Virus record (IMG/VR): IMGVR_UViG_3300035681_001711
Location: 1-34,146 of that record
Length of the DNA: 34,146 nt
Source of the DNA: a virus
Reading direction: 5' to 3' (one strand)
In this document: positions 33,434-34,146 of the stretch, piece after piece
Layout: each line of letters opens with the position of its first letter
How positions within the stretch are numbered: the stretch's first letter is position 1
The notes under the pieces: model-generated
Told to the model about the DNA's origin: nothing
Databases searched by the model: none
Seen by the model: only the letters and a program-made list of their open reading frames with translations
Translations under genes and position numbers: made by a program

Positions 33434-33833
33434 GATTTATTCTTTGTGTCCATTGATCTATATTTTCATGATATGGTAATTCTATGTATCTTATATTATT
33501 AATATTGCACCATTCTGATTTTTCTCTATCTTTTTTTTGAGCTTTAAGAAAACTCATCATGTTACCATGATAATATGGCACATACTTATAGTGTTGTTCT
33601 CCATGAACCTCAACACACCATTTTAATAGTGGTAGATAAAAATCTAAATATGCTATTTGGCCTTTTCTTATTGGTATCAAAACTTCTTCCAAGATTTGTA
33701 GTGTTGGATGAAGAGAAATTAATAGGTTTCTTGCCTGCAAATGGTATGACGACTTATTTTGTATTTTACCTTTCGAAACGTAACCTGTCAAGGCCCAAGA
33801 AACAACTTCTCCATCCAAGTTAGTTATATTCAT
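33414..33833 (-). CDS. Small VSR/EDxHD-type nuclease
   Basis: This 139-aa protein has the EDxHD pattern: E49/E50 in ILEEVLIPI, D64 in YLDFYLP, E75 and H77 in VEVHGEQHY, and D102 in KKDREK, followed by IRYIELPY, the terminal strand of VSR-like folds. No DNA-binding extension is present, so it is either a minimal homing nuclease or a working recombination nuclease. The ATG shares one base with the recA stop (TAATG), which ties its translation to RecA. The same fold occurs in the nuclease at 14184-14996, but the sequences differ widely. Confidence 0.8.
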   Translation of the reverse strand: MNITNLDGEVVSWALTGYVSKGKIQNKSSYHLQARNLLISLHPTLQILEEVLIPIRKGQIAYLDFYLPLLKWCVEVHGEQHYKYVPYYHGNMMSFLKAQKKDREKSEWCNINNIRYIELPYHENIDQWTQRINHEQQII

Positions 33834-34146
33834 TACTTTTTAATACCCAACAGGCTTTTAACAGAATCTTCGACCTCTTTTGCTATTTCTGGATTTTCCA
33901 TCAAAAATATTCTGGTTTTTTCTGCTCCTTGAAATTTATGAGAGTCTTTGCTGGTTTTGATGGTATACCATGCTCCACCTTTATTTATAACTCCGACGTC
34001 TGAGGCCAAATTGACAAGTTCTGTGAGCTTATCTATACCTTCGTTATAGCGAATAAAGCTTTTTGCTACTCCTCCAGGAGGACCGAGAGCAGAACAAATA
34101 ACTTGCCATTCAACCTCTTGGCCTATCTGAGTATCGTCTGCTCCTA
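33833..34146 (-). CDS. recA: RecA recombinase, C-terminal part (cut by window edge)
   Basis: The last 104 codons of a gene enter from the right edge; the frame begins at 34144. The translation contains ALGPPGGVAKSFIRYNEGID, LVNLASDVGVINKGGAWYTI, KFQGAEKTRIFLMENPEIA and ends SLLGIKK. This is the end of the RecA core and the C-terminal domain (the F-D-I-x-Y-G-x-G-I-D, G-A-W-Y and Q-G-x-x-x-x-R-x-F-L-x-E-N-P-E pattern). The ATPase motifs lie outside the window. It is probably the first or an early gene of the leftward replication and recombination block. Confidence 0.9.
   Translation of the reverse strand, partial: GADDTQIGQEVEWQVICSALGPPGGVAKSFIRYNEGIDKLTELVNLASDVGVINKGGAWYTIKTSKDSHKFQGAEKTRIFLMENPEIAKEVEDSVKSLLGIKK

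Noticed and set aside
1-34146. CRISPR arrays, tRNAs, rRNA, insertion sequences, alternative genetic code
   Set aside because: No regularly spaced repeats, no cloverleaf or transposase seen, and all three stop codons end real genes; the genes leave no room for other RNA loci.

Overview
The window looks like part of a large, AT-rich tailed-phage genome, probably from an uncultivated phage. It is gene-dense with almost no spacers. It encodes its own bacterial-type replisome, two giant virion-like proteins and a glycosyltransferase cassette, and has no rRNA, tRNA or metabolic genes that I can see. The standard bacterial code fits: TAA, TAG and TGA all end genes. The host cannot be assigned. One near-consensus sigma70-type promoter and AGGAG-type ribosome sites suggest an ordinary bacterial host.

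Layout. (1) 2-13135, plus strand: the 3' part of a giant protein open to the left edge (at least 1522 aa), a 2733-aa giant protein, and a small Cys-rich protein, all overlapping end to start. These are probably tail or baseplate proteins. (2) 13136-14996, minus strand: a zinc-ribbon protein, a protein with a Rad52-like helical signature, and an EDxHD homing-type nuclease. (3) 14971-21379, minus strand: eight overlapping ORFs forming a sugar-transfer cassette. It has one clear GT4 glycosyltransferase, several diverged GT-B-like and GT-A-like proteins, a nucleotidyltransferase-like protein and a half-size methyltransferase-like protein. (4) 21445-34146, minus strand: the replication and recombination block. 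In transcription order it reads RecA (cut by the window edge), EDxHD nuclease, a helical protein, a zinc-ribbon protein, DnaB helicase, DnaG primase, dNMP kinase, Cas4/RecB-like nuclease carrying an intein, DNA polymerase III alpha in three ORFs, a DEDDh exonuclease between two of the pieces, and SSB.

The genes of block 4 form a nearly complete replisome with nucleotide supply and recombination functions, probably transcribed together. A separate promoter with an inverted repeat sits directly before ssb. The main oddities are: polymerase III alpha split into PHP/N-palm, catalytic palm and fingers/OB ORFs; a LAGLIDADG endonuclease gene at the first split, with its ribosome site in a nested hairpin; and a Gly1 class 3 intein inserted immediately after the catalytic Lys of the Cas4-like nuclease. 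With the two EDxHD nucleases there are four homing-type nucleases in 34 kb.

No stretch above 300 bases lacks a gene. The only notable spacers are 21380-21444 and 21814-21878. Functional calls rest on motifs read by eye; no database search was run.
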